A stretch of 12,421 nucleotides of DNA, taken from Planctomycetota bacterium (lineage in GTDB: Bacteria > Planctomycetota > UBA1135 > GCA-002686595). The translations under genes were made by a program, and so were the position numbers. A model generated the notes under the pieces. It worked only from the letters and a program-made list of their open reading frames with translations. It was not told the origin of the DNA and did no database searches. This document shows positions 1 through 6,449 of the stretch, in pieces. The DNA is taken from positions 1-12,421 of the forward strand of contig JAJDES010000488.1 of the NCBI GenBank assembly GCA_029259675.1, in the 5' to 3' direction. Position 1 is the first letter of the stretch; each line of letters begins with the position of its first letter.

Positions 1-1200
1 GAAGGCGCGCTGGAACTCGTGCTCGGCATCTTGAAAGTAAAACAGCAGGCCCTTGTCGTTCGCTGTGCCGATATCGATGTCCCCGTCGTGGTCGATGTCG
101 GTCAGGACGAGATCAATCGGATTGCTGAATGGACTCACTAACAGCTCATCAGGTACTCCGAAAGATCCGTCATTGTGCTGCTTGAATAGCGCCAAATTGG
201 AACTCTCGAAACCGGCAGTTACAAAATCCAGCAAGCCATCCTGATTGATGTCGGCGATGGCCAAATTGTCCATACCCGAAAACGTGGAGCCGGCTTCAAT
301 TGTCAGGCGCGGCAAGTCGGAGAAGGTGTTCGGCGAAACTTGGGGCAGCAGTATGGCCCGCGGACCCGATTTGCCATCGGTTGCTTGCGGAGAGGCGGCC
401 AGCAGGTCGGGCAAACCATTGCCGCTTAGATCTGCAGCTGCAAACGACGTGAGATCCACTCCGAAAAAGAGCGCACCGTCGATGGAGCCCGCCAATCGCT
501 TGTTGGGGGCGAAGTGGCCCGACGAATCTTGGAAGAGCGGGATCACTTCCTGTAGGGATCGAACCGCCAGATCCAGGCGACCGTCTCGGTCCAAATCCAA
601 AATGGTCAATTGCTCGGGGCGGAATACTTCGACTTCGCTTCGCTGGAATTGTCCCGGGCTTGTTTGCAGGCCGATCACCAACAGGTTGGCGCCGCGACTT
701 GCGGTGACGACGTCATCCAAAGAGTTGGAATCGAGGTCTGCCACAGCAATGTCTGTTGGATTTGAGACCTGAAGAGTCGGCGGTTCAAAGACATTTTCTG
801 CTCCGGGTCCGAACTGACGCTTGGGGTTTTGCAGGTAAACCCTCACGCTGTCGCCCAAGGCCGATGTGCAAACAATGTCGCGATTCCCATCGCCATCGAG
901 GTCGGCAACGGCAATGTGCTCAAAGCCGGGATGCCCGCTTGGATTGGCCAAAAGTGCAGAGAGTAGATATATGGGTGCGGGCCCGGATCCAGTTGCCGGG
1001 GCTGCACCTCCATTGATGTCGAGCGGTGCTTGAAAGGATCCGTCGGGCCTGCAAGCGAGGGTGACAAGACTAAACAGACAGCACAGCGCAAAGCGCTTGG
1101 TGCAATTCAAATTGAACCGTACAGGTTTGCTGATTGCGCAAGCGGAGTTTGTGCTCAACAGCTCGGCTTGCTTATTTCGCTTGGACGCCGGCAAGCGCAT
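1..1200 (-). CDS. FG-GAP/VCBS-repeat beta-propeller protein, probable lipoprotein (3' end cut by the window edge)
   Basis: The minus-strand frame is open from ATG at 1200 to position 1 (400 codons, no stop), so the C-terminus lies outside the window. After about 30 polar residues comes a hydrophobic stretch, ALCCLFSLVTLAC, ending in Cys50. It resembles a lipoprotein signal, although the residue at -3 is Thr rather than Leu. Six Asp-rich calcium-binding-type loops follow at a spacing of 47-60 residues: ADLDGDGNRD (D100), ADLDSNSLDD (D155), LDLDRDGRLD (D202), ADLSGNGLPD (D257), ADINQDGLLD (D317) and TDIDHDGDID (D368). This is the FG-GAP/VCBS pattern of integrin-alpha-like propellers; six blades are visible. 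Such proteins are extracellular or outer-surface; the ligand is unknown. The start is uncertain. A TTG at 1110 would give a compact 20-residue signal (MNCTKRFALCC...), but neither start has a clear Shine-Dalgarno site. It is transcribed divergently from the methyltransferase gene. Family assignment is firm; function is not. Confidence 0.88.
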   Translation of the reverse strand, partial: MRLPASKRNKQAELLSTNSACAISKPVRFNLNCTKRFALCCLFSLVTLACRPDGSFQAPLDINGGAAPATGSGPAPIYLLSALLANPSGHPGFEHIAVADLDGDGNRDIVCTSALGDSVRVYLQNPKRQFGPGAENVFEPPTLQVSNPTDIAVADLDSNSLDDVVTASRGANLLVIGLQTSPGQFQRSEVEVFRPEQLTILDLDRDGRLDLAVRSLQEVIPLFQDSSGHFAPNKRLAGSIDGALFFGVDLTSFAAADLSGNGLPDLLAASPQATDGKSGPRAILLPQVSPNTFSDLPRLTIEAGSTFSGMDNLAIADINQDGLLDFVTAGFESSNLALFKQHNDGSFGVPDELLVSPFSNPIDLVLTDIDHDGDIDIGTANDKGLLFYFQDAEHEFQRAF

Positions 1201-1664
1201 AGCACTTGCACAACCTATAATTGAAAGCGTGCGTTCAAAAACTAAGTAATTAGACAATGTGATCCCCTCAATTGCTGCGGCGCAAATGTTCTGACGTGCG
1301 GTTGCGCGCACAGCTCCCCTTGATAGGGGCGAACCAATCGAGGATAGCAGGGGGCTGGTGGGCCGCAAGACGCGCAGACTTTAGCGGGGCCTCCATGGGG
1401 CGCTGTGCCCCGGAAAGGGGGCTCTTTCGAATTGAGCAAGGCGTGTGGTCACTATGGGGGCTTGCCCCAAACTGTCATTTGGCCGTGTCGTCCCCATTGC
1501 CAGCCGCTCGATGGGAATTTTGCGCTCTTCGGCTTGCGAGCTCTCACGCGGTTGGTTCAGTCCGGCCAAACTCGCGGCGCCTTGGGACAGGGTTCATTCT
1601 TGTCCGATGGCCCGGGAGAGATACGCCGCTCTTGCAGATTTGGTTCGCCGGACCAGCTAAACTA
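1201..1664. other. Divergent intergenic spacer with small GC-rich hairpins, no convincing gene
   Basis: About 460 bp separate the minus-strand FG-GAP gene from the plus-strand methyltransferase. The part nearest the FG-GAP gene (about 1215-1260) is AT-rich and may hold its promoter, but I cannot fit a -35/-10 pair with good spacing. From 1316 to 1469 there are four short G/C stems: CCCC/GGGG at 1316-1329, two mutually exclusive stems at 1397-1422, and TGGGG/CCCCA at 1455-1469. Frames open through the spacer give arginine- and proline-rich peptides without recognisable motifs. I see no tRNA, tmRNA, RNase P or SRP RNA signature. Confidence 0.5.
1397..1422 (+). other. Pair of mutually exclusive hairpins (possible 5' leader or RNA element)
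   Basis: GGGGC (1397-1401) can pair with GCCCC (1407-1411) around the loop GCTGT. The same GCCCC can instead pair with the GGGGC inside the G-run at 1417-1422, around the loop GGAAA. Only one stem can exist at a time. A separate TGGGG/CCCCA stem follows at 1455-1469. No U-tract follows any of them, so they are not ordinary terminators. They lie about 240 bp upstream of the methyltransferase start. GC-rich spacers can form such short stems by chance. Confidence 0.25.
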
Positions 1665-2429
1665 ATGGGCATGGGAAAATGGATTGCAACCTGTGGGCTG
1701 GCGCTCGGCACAATTCTCGCAACGGCGATGGGCACGCAGCGAAGTAGCTTGGACGATCCCGTCGGTGTCTCCATTGGCCATCCCGAGCGATTGAAGAGCG
1801 ACCTTGAACGCGACGAAAATCGCCGGCCGCAACGAGTCCTCGATTTCTTTGACATCAAGCGCGGAATGCACGTCGCTGACTTGATGGCTGGTGACGGCTA
1901 CTACACGGAAATACTCTCGCGCGCCGTCGGCTCCACGGGTTTGGTGTACTGCCAAAATACGGCCATACCTCTGCGCGTATTTGCAGACAAGCCTCTGACC
2001 GAACGATTGAAGGACGGGCGTCTACCCAATGTCGTTCGATTGGACGAAGAGTTCGATGATTCGGGCTTACCGGAGGGCTTGGACGCGGCTTTACTGATTC
2101 GCTTTTATCACGATTTCAAGTGGCAGGAAGTGGACCGAGCCGCATTCAATCGATTGGTTTTTCGCGTGCTGCGGCCGGGCGGCATCTTCGGAGTCGTGGA
2201 TCACCATGCCAAGGCCGGCGCGGGGATCGAGGAGGGCAAGCGCCTGCACCGCGTTGAAGCATCATTGGTGCGCGCCGAGGTCGAGGCCGCAGGCTTCGTG
2301 CTCGAATCCGAGTCTTACGTCTTGAATTCCGAAGAAGACACGCTCGACTGGAACATCTTTGACGGCAGCCGTTCTGGTCGCGATACGACTTCGCGCTTTG
2401 TCTACCTGTTTCGCAAGCCGCTCCAATAG
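1665..2429 (+). CDS. Class I SAM-dependent methyltransferase with N-terminal export or anchor segment (COG4798-like)
   Basis: This 254-residue protein has a Rossmann methyltransferase core. Motif I, VADLMAGDGYYTEIL (about 70-84), is the SAM-binding glycine loop in the style of the COG4798 predicted methyltransferases. VLRPGGIFGVVDHHA (about 168-182) is the usual post-motif-III segment, and LIRFYHDFKW (about 144-153) occupies the motif II/III region. The substrate is unknown. The first 24 residues have a Lys at position 5, then a hydrophobic run (about 6-23) ending in small residues. This reads as a Sec signal peptide or membrane anchor, odd for an enzyme needing cytoplasmic SAM but seen in this family. 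ATG at 1665 is preferred because it puts the hydrophobic segment at the very N-terminus; ATG at 1671 is an equal alternative. The frame stays open upstream to 1272, but that part is spacer-like. No clear Shine-Dalgarno site was seen. It appears monocistronic, with a 390-bp gap to the next gene. Confidence 0.85.
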   Translation: MGMGKWIATCGLALGTILATAMGTQRSSLDDPVGVSIGHPERLKSDLERDENRRPQRVLDFFDIKRGMHVADLMAGDGYYTEILSRAVGSTGLVYCQNTAIPLRVFADKPLTERLKDGRLPNVVRLDEEFDDSGLPEGLDAALLIRFYHDFKWQEVDRAAFNRLVFRVLRPGGIFGVVDHHAKAGAGIEEGKRLHRVEASLVRAEVEAAGFVLESESYVLNSEEDTLDWNIFDGSRSGRDTTSRFVYLFRKPLQ

Positions 2430-2819
2430 CCGTCCCAATGCTTGCCGGCTGAGTGCAAATGTGACGAGCCGCAATTGAGGACTCAGGATCGCGCTGGGTT
2501 CCGTGTGTTTTCCCACTGCGTCCACTCTGCGTCCACTCTGGGTCCACCCTGGGTCCACCCTGGGCCCACTCTGAGTCCGCGCAGAGCCCCTGGAGTAGAA
2601 AATCGAATTTTGGTGGCAGCTGGAGAAGGGAAATTGCGCATGGGATTGTGAGCCCGCCCCACACAGGGCAGTGGCCCAGCTAATATGCTGCACAGTCCAA
2701 TCAGAGCAAATGCGCATGTCCGCCGGCAGAGGGCAGCGAGGCGAGGCCCAGGTCATCTGCGCCGCCTTGCCCAAGACAGGCCTCGGTCTTTGCGTTGCGC
2801 TCGACGACTGGGCGGCACC
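2430..2819. other. Intergenic region upstream of the ECF sigma factor gene
   Basis: About 390 bp lie between the methyltransferase stop and the preferred sigma-factor start. The region contains the 11-bp tandem repeat block (2520-2574), a small AT-rich dyad AAAAT-CGA-ATTTT (2599-2611) and a -10-like TAATAT (2681-2686) without a matching -35 box. No terminator with a U-tract was found after the methyltransferase. The sigma-factor frame is open back to ATG 2685, but the extra 45 residues are arginine-rich and unlike the family. A long minus-strand frame covers the region, but it is a shadow of the sigma gene plus the repeats. Confidence 0.5.
2520..2574. repeat. Five tandem 11-bp repeats, consensus GTCCACYCTGS
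   Basis: The units are GTCCACTCTGC (2520), GTCCACTCTGG (2531), GTCCACCCTGG (2542), GTCCACCCTGG (2553) and GCCCACTCTGA (2564). A diverged copy, GTCCGCGCAGA, follows at 2575, and a decayed copy may precede the block near 2510. Units 3 and 4 are identical. The centre also contains short imperfect dyads (GGGT-CC-ACCC) and the palindrome TGGGCCCA (2561-2568). A period of 11 bp is close to one helical turn, which would place all copies on one face of the DNA. The block lies about 245 bp upstream of the sigma-factor start, so an operator role is possible but unproven. Confidence 0.9.
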
Positions 2820-3389
2820 GTGGAAATAGACCCCAAGCAAGTAACCAGGCTGCTGCACGAAGCGAGCGAGCGCGAAGACGCGTGGAGCGAGCTTTTGCCC
2901 CTGGTTTACGGCGAGTTGCGATCTCTCGCCGCCCGCCGCATGGGTTCCGAGCGCGTTGCCCATACTCTCCAGGCAACGGCCTTGGTGCACGAAGCCTACA
3001 TGCGCTTGGTCGGCGATTCGGAAATGGATTGGAAGGGTCGCGGGCATTTCTTCGGCGCCGCGGCTGAGGCCATGCGCCGCGTACTCGTGGATCATGCCAG
3101 GCGGGCCAAAAGCGCCAAGCGCGGCGGCGAGCGAGCCAGGGTTTCTTTAACCGTCGCTGACGTCGTTCTCGAAGAAGACCCGCAACGGCTCTTGGATTTG
3201 GATGATGCACTAGAGCAGTTGCGCAAGGAGGATGCGGCCGCCGCCGATGTTGCGCGCTTGCGCTATTTTGCCGGACTCTCCGTGGAGGAGACGGCATTGG
3301 CCCTCGACGTTTCCGAGCGAACCGTCATGCGCGAATGGGCCTACGCCCGAGCTCGTCTGTCGGAAATCCTCTCCCGCGGGACCGAGTAG
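2820..3389 (+). CDS. ECF-type RNA polymerase sigma factor (planctomycete-type, paired with Ser/Thr kinase)
   Basis: This is an alternative sigma factor that would direct RNA polymerase to its own promoter set. From GTG 2820 it is 189 residues, the usual ECF length. Sigma-2 spans about 23-100, with HTLQATALVHEAYMRL (48-63) and FFGAAAEAMRRVLVDHARR (77-95), both hallmarks of the ECF family common in planctomycetes. Sigma-4 spans about 123-186, with the helix-turn-helix segment GLSVEETALALDVSERTVMR (152-171). Region 2.2 reads QATA (51-54) where typical ECF factors have an acidic DAED-type motif, leaving Thr53 as a possible phosphorylation site. GTG is preferred because the upstream extension to ATG 2685 is arginine-rich and outside the family; no clear Shine-Dalgarno site precedes it. 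No anti-sigma gene is adjacent. The kinase gene begins six bases after the stop, which suggests regulation by phosphorylation. Confidence 0.93.
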   Translation: MEIDPKQVTRLLHEASEREDAWSELLPLVYGELRSLAARRMGSERVAHTLQATALVHEAYMRLVGDSEMDWKGRGHFFGAAAEAMRRVLVDHARRAKSAKRGGERARVSLTVADVVLEEDPQRLLDLDDALEQLRKEDAAAADVARLRYFAGLSVEETALALDVSERTVMREWAYARARLSEILSRGTE

Positions 3390-3390
3390 G
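3388..3390 (+). promoter_or_regulatory. Ribosome binding site overlapping the sigma-factor stop codon
   Basis: AGG overlaps the TAG stop (3387-3389) and lies five bases before the kinase ATG at 3396. Sigma factor and kinase are therefore likely translationally coupled. The core is short, so its strength is uncertain. Confidence 0.5.
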
Positions 3391-3395
3391 TTTGT

Positions 3396-6389
3396 ATGAG
3401 TACTCCGACCCCGCACGCCAAGGAAGTTTTCCTCGATGCCTTGGAATTGTCCGAGCAAGAGCGCGCGGGGTTCCTATTCGAGCGCTGCGGTTCGAACCAA
3501 GAGCTGCGCCATTCCGTAGAGCGCTTGCTCGCGGCGCACGCGGTTGCTGACTCGCGCATCGGAGGCGAGCCCGTTCCGCTTTTGCAGCGCTTGGCGCGGG
3601 TGACCGATGCCCCCGATGAATTGAACTTGGGCGATCGGATCGGGCCGTACCGGCTGATTCGTGAGTTGGGGCAGGGCGGCTTTGGCACGGTTTTCTTGGC
3701 GGAGCAAGAAGAGCCGGTGCGGCGTTCGGTGGCGCTGAAAGTGATCAAACTCGGCATGGATACGCGGGCCGTCATTGCGCGTTTCGAGGCCGAACGCCAG
3801 GCCTTGGCGCTGATGGAAAGCGCGAACATCGCCCGTGTTTACGAGGCGGGCGCAACCGATAGAGGTCGTCCCTACTTCGCCATGGAGTATGTGGACGGAG
3901 CGCCGATTACGGAGTTCTGCCGGACTGAGGGATTGGCGTTGGAGGGGCGCTTGCTACTCATTCTCTCTGTTTGTCGCGCCATTCAGCACGCGCATCAAAA
4001 GGGCATCATTCACCGCGACATCAAGCCGACCAACGTATTGGTCACCAAGGTGGACGGGGAGGCTCAGCCGAAAGTCATCGATTTCGGCATCGCGAAGGCG
4101 ACGGATCGCAGATTGACGCCCGGCAGCTTTGCGACGCGCGACGGCCACTTGCTTGGAACGCCGCTCTACATGAGTCCCGAGCAGGTGGAGGGCATCGACG
4201 TGGACACGCGCAGCGATGTTTATGCCCTCGGCGTGCTCTTGTTCGAGCTATTGTGCGGCGAGTCTCCATTCGAAGTGGAGAGCCAAGGGGTGGAAGCCCT
4301 CCAGCGCGCGATACTCGAAGATACGCCGCGCAAGCCAAGTGCGACGGTTTCACGTTCCGCACAGGGCGCGGGATCCAAAGGTGTTGAATTCGTACCGGAC
4401 GAGCTGGACTGGATCGTCTTGCGCTGCATGGAGAAGGAGCGGGATCGGCGTTACCCCACGGCAGCTGCGCTGGCTCGCGACTTGAGTTCGTTCCTAGAAG
4501 AGCGCCCGATCGAGGCGGCGCCTCCCAGCATTTGGTATCGCACGCGCAAGCTTGTGCGCAGGCATCGCGCTGCAAGCATCGCCACCGTGGCCGTCCTGTT
4601 TTCGCTGATACTGGGGATCTTGGGTACGAGTATCGGGCTGCTGTCCGCGCGCGCCCTGAACGAGCAATTGGACCGGGCCTTGCAACTGGCCGAGAACGAG
4701 GCGGAGCGCGCCGGTTTGGCGGAAAAGCGTGCGGAAGCTGAGTCGCGCGAAGCTTTGCTTCAAGCGCAAAGGGCAGGTGCTATCAACGAATTCCTCAACA
4801 AGGATTTGCTGGGCGCTGCGGCACCGTCGTCCTCCTTTGGGAGAGGTCGCGATGTGCTCATGCGGGAGGTGCTCGATGCAGCCGCCGGCCGCATCGATCA
4901 AGAGTCCCAAGCGGGCGGTCGCTTTGCGCAATTGCCCAGCGTGGAGAAGTCCTTGCGGGCGACTTTGGGCGAAACTTACTTTCGCTTGGGCTTCTTCAAG
5001 GAAGCCCATTCGCACTTGAACCGTGCGCTTGCGATCATGGATGCGTCGGGCGTTGCTTACACGCGCGAGCGAGCTGATTTGGAGCTCATGCTGGCCGAGG
5101 TTTTGAGGCGTCAAGGAAACAATCAAGAGGCGCAGGCATTAGCTGTCAAAGTTCACGAAGAGAGCGTGAAAGCATGGGGCGCTGACGATCGCGATAGTCT
5201 TTCGTCGCTTGTGGTCCAAGGCGTTGCCATGGCCGACAGGGGGCAGTTGCTGGAGGGTATTGCTCTATTGGAAGACGTTCGTGAGCGCTCGACGCTCGCT
5301 TTGGGCGAGCTGGATGATTGCAGCTTGGAGTGCAATGAGAATTTGGCCATCTACTACACGATGGCGGGACGCAAGGAAGACGCGGAGGCGATCTTCAAGC
5401 TCTGCTTTGCGAACTACGCCCGCAAGTACGGGGCCGAACATTCAGAAACGTTGGTTGCGGCTTCCAATTACGCCAATTTCTTGCGTACGGAAGAGCGTTT
5501 TGATGAAGCCGAACCCGTGTACATCTCGACCCTTGAGCAGTTGCGCAAGACGCTTGGTCCCGAGCATCCGCACACCTTGACCATCGCCCAGGGGCTCGGG
5601 CGGGTTTGGACTTTGCTTGGAAAGATGGACGCAGCGGAAGAGTTGTTGCGTGAAACGGAAACGCTGCTGATCGAACAACTTGGCCCCGACAGTGAAGAGG
5701 CCTTGGAGACGGCGTCGGCCATCGGGCACTTGCTGCAATGGACCGGTCGCACCAAAGAGGCGGAGGAGGTTTACCGCCAGGCTTGGGCGCGGAGTCGCAA
5801 GAAGTTCGGACCCGATCACCTGGAAACCATGGTTCGCGCCAAGGAGTTGTCGGCAGCGCTTTATTCACTCGGTCAGCTGGACGAGGTCGAGACCATTTTG
5901 CGCGATGTCCTGGCCGGAGAACTGAAGCTGTTCGGCGAGCAGCATCCGTCGAGCATTCGCACGCGCGTGAATTTGGGTCTCTTGCAACATTCCCTGGGGA
6001 ATTTGGACCAGGCCGAGCTGGAATTGCGAGCAGCGCTGGAGCAGGCGCTACAACTCAGCGGCCCCGGTGATCACTTGACCCTTTCAATCCAAAGTGATTT
6101 GGCCGCCATACTGACCGAAACGGGCGAGTTGTTCGAAGCGGAGACCTTGGCCCGGGAAGCGGTTGAGCGCGGAAGAGATCTCTATGTCGCCGATAGCCTA
6201 CCCCTGGCGACGAACCTTCTGCGCTGGGGCGTCGTTCTCGGCTCCCTGGGAGAAGTGGAAACGGCCCGCAATGCCTTGCGCGAAGCCCAATCCATTTTGA
6301 CGGAGAATTTCCCCGACCACTTTCGCACCCAGGAAGTAGCGGAAAAGTTGAGCTTGCTCGATTCCGAAGCCGGCGCCGGCAATTTCTAG
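3396..6389 (+). CDS. Transmembrane Ser/Thr protein kinase with C-terminal TPR array
   Basis: This 997-residue Hanks-type kinase should phosphorylate Ser or Thr on a partner, plausibly the sigma factor encoded just upstream. After about 80 helical residues comes the kinase domain (about 84-372): P-loop GQGGFGTVF (92-100), ATP-anchoring Lys115 in VALK, likely alpha-C Glu133, catalytic HRDIKPTN (206-213, Asp208), DFG (229-231), GTPLYMSPEQ (254-263) and SDVYALG (273-279). All key catalytic residues are present, so it should be active. A basic stretch (RTRKLVRRH) and one membrane helix (about 393-417) follow, then a Glu/Ala-rich coiled-coil-like segment (about 418-465). From about 510 to 990 there are roughly ten TPR-type repeats of about 42 residues, marked by recurring G-x-x-H/D turns such as GPEHPHTL and GPDHLETM, in the kinesin-light-chain style. 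If the kinase is cytoplasmic, the TPRs face the periplasm as a possible sensor or scaffold. The gene is coupled to the sigma factor. Confidence 0.95.
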   Translation: MSTPTPHAKEVFLDALELSEQERAGFLFERCGSNQELRHSVERLLAAHAVADSRIGGEPVPLLQRLARVTDAPDELNLGDRIGPYRLIRELGQGGFGTVFLAEQEEPVRRSVALKVIKLGMDTRAVIARFEAERQALALMESANIARVYEAGATDRGRPYFAMEYVDGAPITEFCRTEGLALEGRLLLILSVCRAIQHAHQKGIIHRDIKPTNVLVTKVDGEAQPKVIDFGIAKATDRRLTPGSFATRDGHLLGTPLYMSPEQVEGIDVDTRSDVYALGVLLFELLCGESPFEVESQGVEALQRAILEDTPRKPSATVSRSAQGAGSKGVEFVPDELDWIVLRCMEKERDRRYPTAAALARDLSSFLEERPIEAAPPSIWYRTRKLVRRHRAASIATVAVLFSLILGILGTSIGLLSARALNEQLDRALQLAENEAERAGLAEKRAEAESREALLQAQRAGAINEFLNKDLLGAAAPSSSFGRGRDVLMREVLDAAAGRIDQESQAGGRFAQLPSVEKSLRATLGETYFRLGFFKEAHSHLNRALAIMDASGVAYTRERADLELMLAEVLRRQGNNQEAQALAVKVHEESVKAWGADDRDSLSSLVVQGVAMADRGQLLEGIALLEDVRERSTLALGELDDCSLECNENLAIYYTMAGRKEDAEAIFKLCFANYARKYGAEHSETLVAASNYANFLRTEERFDEAEPVYISTLEQLRKTLGPEHPHTLTIAQGLGRVWTLLGKMDAAEELLRETETLLIEQLGPDSEEALETASAIGHLLQWTGRTKEAEEVYRQAWARSRKKFGPDHLETMVRAKELSAALYSLGQLDEVETILRDVLAGELKLFGEQHPSSIRTRVNLGLLQHSLGNLDQAELELRAALEQALQLSGPGDHLTLSIQSDLAAILTETGELFEAETLAREAVERGRDLYVADSLPLATNLLRWGVVLGSLGEVETARNALREAQSILTENFPDHFRTQEVAEKLSLLDSEAGAGNF

Positions 6390-6449
6390 GCTGATGCCGT
6401 GTCGAATAGCGATTGAATCGAAATCTGATCGGCTGGGGTCCAGGTCGCT

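Noticed and set aside
245..772. Plus-strand open frame of 175 codons
   Set aside because: It lies antisense to the FG-GAP gene, whose Asp-rich repeats are unmistakable on the minus strand; the plus-strand product has no motif.
1354..1657. Long-range pairing GCTGGT (1354-1359) with ACCAGC (1652-1657), considered as the closing stem of a 6S-like RNA
   Set aside because: A six-base match over 300 bases is expected by chance, and the central-bubble arrangement of 6S RNA could not be traced.
1272..1664. Upstream extension of the methyltransferase frame (131 codons)
   Set aside because: The added peptide is Arg/Pro/Trp-rich, has no family match, and would bury the hydrophobic signal-like segment in mid-protein.
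2681..2686. TAATAT as a -10 promoter box for the sigma factor gene
   Set aside because: No -35 hexamer lies at a 15-19-base spacing; the nearest candidate, TTGTGA at 2646-2651, is 29 bases away.
2262..3095. Long minus-strand open frame (277 codons) across the 11-bp repeats and the start of the sigma gene
   Set aside because: It overlaps both the end of the methyltransferase and the well-supported sigma factor. Its repetitive middle is simply the 11-bp array read in three frames, and no domain is recognisable.
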